A DNA stretch of 64,000 nt from JAGLON01 sp041394985 (GTDB lineage Bacteria > Zixibacteria > MSB-5A5 > GN15 > JAAZOE01), in assembly GCA_041394985.1 (NCBI GenBank), contig JAWLBI010000001.1, positions 3,038,001-3,102,000 of the forward strand, in the 5' to 3' direction. Numbering within the stretch: the first letter of the stretch is position 1; the number at the start of each line of letters is the position of its first letter. Positions 62,339-64,000 of the stretch are shown here, in pieces. The notes under the pieces are model-generated. The model worked only from the letters and a program-made list of their open reading frames with translations. It did no database searches and was not told where the DNA came from. The translations under genes and the position numbers were made by a program.

Positions 62339-63187
62339 ATGGATCTGGATCTGCAAGGAAATATCGAGCGTTTTACGCTCCCAGAAATTTTTCAACTCGT
62401 TTCGTCGGGTCGCAAGACAGGAACGCTGGGGATTCAGCGCGACGACGATATCGTCATGGTGTATTTCAAAAGCGGCTCCGTCATCTACGGCTATGGCCCC
62501 CGCAAGACCTACCATATCGGTCGGATGCTGGTCGAAAACGGACGTATTAGTCCCGAGCAGTTGGATGAGGCTATAACCGAACAGGCCGATGATAAAAGCA
62601 CCGGGCGGAGACTCGGGCAAATCCTGATAGAAAAGCAATACATAGATCGCGCCGACCTGGAAGGCGTCGTGAGAAAACAGGTCGAGGAGTTAATTTATTC
62701 TCTCATGTCCTGGGAGCGCGGTTCGTTTAAGTTTTATGAAAATCAATTCCCGACGGAAGAAGAGATTACCGTCAGCCTGTCGACCGAAAATGTCGTCCTC
62801 GAGGGGATGCGGCGGCTGGATGAAATGACCAGAATCAAGGATTATCTGCCGGATTTCTCGGTCGTCTTCACGCTGGCCAGCTCGGAACCGCAGCAAAGGC
62901 GCGAAATCACACTGGAACCCGAGGAATGGAATATCCTCGGCCTTATCGATGGTCGCAGGACGATTGAAGAAATTATCGGAGCATCGCCGCTCGATTCAAT
63001 CGAGACGTTGAAACGTCTGGCCTCACTGCAATTGGCCGGACTGATAAAACCGACGAAGTCGGCCGTGACGAATTCCGACAAACTTGCCGGGATGGTCGAT
63101 CGCCTGAGTCAACTCATTGAAGATTATATGACCGAACGGATGGGGCAAACATTGGGCAGCACCACGGAAGCCGGAGATCATCGTTGA
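62339..63187 (+). CDS. DUF4388-domain protein
   Basis: 282 residues. The first ~90 residues (GNIERFTLPEIFQLVSSGRK, GTLGIQRDDDIVMVYFKSGS, GRISPEQLDEAITEQADDKS) are the DUF4388/PatA-N-like regulatory domain often in two-component and chemotaxis-like contexts. The remainder has a winged-helix-like part (ILGLIDGRRTIEEIIGAS). It probably relays an internal signal. ATG 62339 is chosen over 62327. Its stop overlaps the next start (TTGA). Confidence 0.8.
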   Translation: MDLDLQGNIERFTLPEIFQLVSSGRKTGTLGIQRDDDIVMVYFKSGSVIYGYGPRKTYHIGRMLVENGRISPEQLDEAITEQADDKSTGRRLGQILIEKQYIDRADLEGVVRKQVEELIYSLMSWERGSFKFYENQFPTEEEITVSLSTENVVLEGMRRLDEMTRIKDYLPDFSVVFTLASSEPQQRREITLEPEEWNILGLIDGRRTIEEIIGASPLDSIETLKRLASLQLAGLIKPTKSAVTNSDKLAGMVDRLSQLIEDYMTERMGQTLGSTTEAGDHR

Positions 63188-63807
63188 ATTATTCGACGAC
63201 AATAGAACGACTTGAAAACCGCCTGACCCATCTCATCGACGGAATGCTCGAGAGAAAAGGCATTCAGGTTGATTTTCTGATTGGATTAAATCACCTGGAT
63301 GATATCTTGCAGAAACACCGGGCAGGTAAACCGATTGCGCCCGAATTGGCCAGGTTTATCGCTGAATATCGGGAATTATTTACGGCTAAAAGCCTGACGA
63401 TTGCCCAAAAGAAACGGCTTGGCGAGATTCTCAGCCAATTCTACCGGGATCTGATCGGGAATAAGGATGCCGACAGCGACAAGATAGCGGATGAGATTAA
63501 AGACTGGTTGAAGGAACTCGGAGACGGGTCATTCAGGATTACGCTCAAGGGGCCGTCCGAGCAGGCCTCACTGTCCGACCGGTTTTATTCAATGCTCCAC
63601 CGGGAGGCCCAGGAAATAAATATCCTGCTCGAGAAAAATGACCATTTATTGACCTGTCTGGACGATTTATTGAAGTCGGCCGAGGCCAAAGAAGATAGGA
63701 TGTTTGAGCACTTGGCGGCGACATTGATATACTTTTTGCAAATGGAAGGCTACAAAGTTGACCCGTACGTGAAGAAATTGCGGGAAATTCGGAACAAAAG
63801 GAAGTAA
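63184..63807 (+). CDS. Unknown helical protein coupled to DUF4388 gene
   Basis: 207 residues starting with TTG 63184, overlapping the DUF4388 stop. Helical (RLENRLTHLIDGMLERKGIQ, EAQEINILLEKNDHLLTCLD) with a Lys-rich end. The overlap suggests equimolar expression with the DUF4388 protein. Family unknown. Confidence 0.65.
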   Translation: MNYSTTIERLENRLTHLIDGMLERKGIQVDFLIGLNHLDDILQKHRAGKPIAPELARFIAEYRELFTAKSLTIAQKKRLGEILSQFYRDLIGNKDADSDKIADEIKDWLKELGDGSFRITLKGPSEQASLSDRFYSMLHREAQEINILLEKNDHLLTCLDDLLKSAEAKEDRMFEHLAATLIYFLQMEGYKVDPYVKKLREIRNKRK

Positions 63808-63819
63808 AAAAAGTTAAAA

Positions 63820-64000
63820 ATGCTGTCTCCGGAAGAAAAATCTTATTGCAGAGCACTTGAAGCTTTGCGAAAAAAAGATTATATTACGGCCGATAAAGAA
63901 TTCAAGGCCTGTCGGTCTCTGTTTACCGGCAGTAAACGCGTAAAGATAATTTCCGAGGCGACCCGTATTCTGGTTGTCCTGCAGGAAGAGAAACAGAAGC
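63820..64000 (+). CDS. Unknown protein, partial
   Basis: ATG 63820, cut by the window edge after 60 codons (MLSPEEKSYCRALEALRKKD). It looks like a small helical repeat protein, possibly TPR-like, in the same operon as the DUF4388 gene. Confidence 0.5.
   Translation, partial: MLSPEEKSYCRALEALRKKDYITADKEFKACRSLFTGSKRVKIISEATRILVVLQEEKQK

Overview
The window reads as bacterial chromosome interrupted by one large, AT-rich integrated island. The flanks (about 1-8.1 kb and 56.2-64 kb) are higher in GC and carry ordinary chromosomal genes of a double-membraned (Gram-negative-type) bacterium: a type IV pilus/type II secretion assembly locus with a secretin on the left, and FetAB-like ABC transporter, OsmC, YhaM-like exoribonuclease, YtxJ-like bacilliredoxin and DUF4388 genes on the right. 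Four large secreted proteins in the island end in the NPFNP...GIYFY...KKM type of C-terminal sorting/FlgD-Ig domain common in the Fibrobacterota-Chlorobiota-Bacteroidota group and in candidate phyla such as Zixibacteria and Marinimicrobia. I suggest that broad group; the exact phylum cannot be fixed from this sequence.

Island boundaries. A tRNA-Ser(GGA) gene (56176-56267, minus) has a tyrosine integrase (54937-56064) just beyond its 3' end. The last 18 bases of the tRNA region recur at 8712-8729, 47.5 kb away, and a 19/20 variant lies at 8122-8141 immediately after the pilD stop. The short 8122-8732 segment has the same end motifs as the big element but no integrase, so it looks like a gutted relative in tandem (a cis-mobilizable-type relict) holding an IS481-type transposase fragment.

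Island contents, left to right: (a) 8.9-14.9 kb, three secreted/surface proteins; (b) 15.2-16.4 kb, an archaeal-type tyrosine integrase followed by a 67-bp tandem repeat; (c) 17-27 kb, secreted nuclease, lipase-like protein, a TIR-like plus caspase plus membrane-effector operon that resembles a Thoeris system with a caspase effector, and an uncharacterised operon with an HELGH metalloprotease; (d) 28.3-35.6 kb, two surface proteins and, divergently, a minimal tyrosine recombinase with lipoprotein and beta-barrel genes, separated by a segment bounded by inverted recombinase-like core sites (a possible invertible promoter); (e) 35.7-46 kb, plasmid/virus-like genes (DUF932, winged helix, methylase-like, HerA-like ATPase), a type II toxin-antitoxin pair with a nonsense-broken toxin, and a SIR2-TPR protein, several of which have a TATA-like box about 26 nt before an SD-less start; (f) 46.7-52.4 kb, an ECF sigma factor, TPR protein, coupled small genes, a second HerA/VirD4-like ATPase with a nuclease-like tail and an excisionase-like HTH; (g) 52.8-56.1 kb, a DUF6119/TIGR04141-type protein and the island integrase.

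No relaxase, replication initiator, CRISPR array or rRNA was seen. The island therefore looks like an integrative (perhaps mobilizable) element loaded with surface-protein and anti-phage cargo. Function calls rest on reading protein motifs by eye; no database search was possible.
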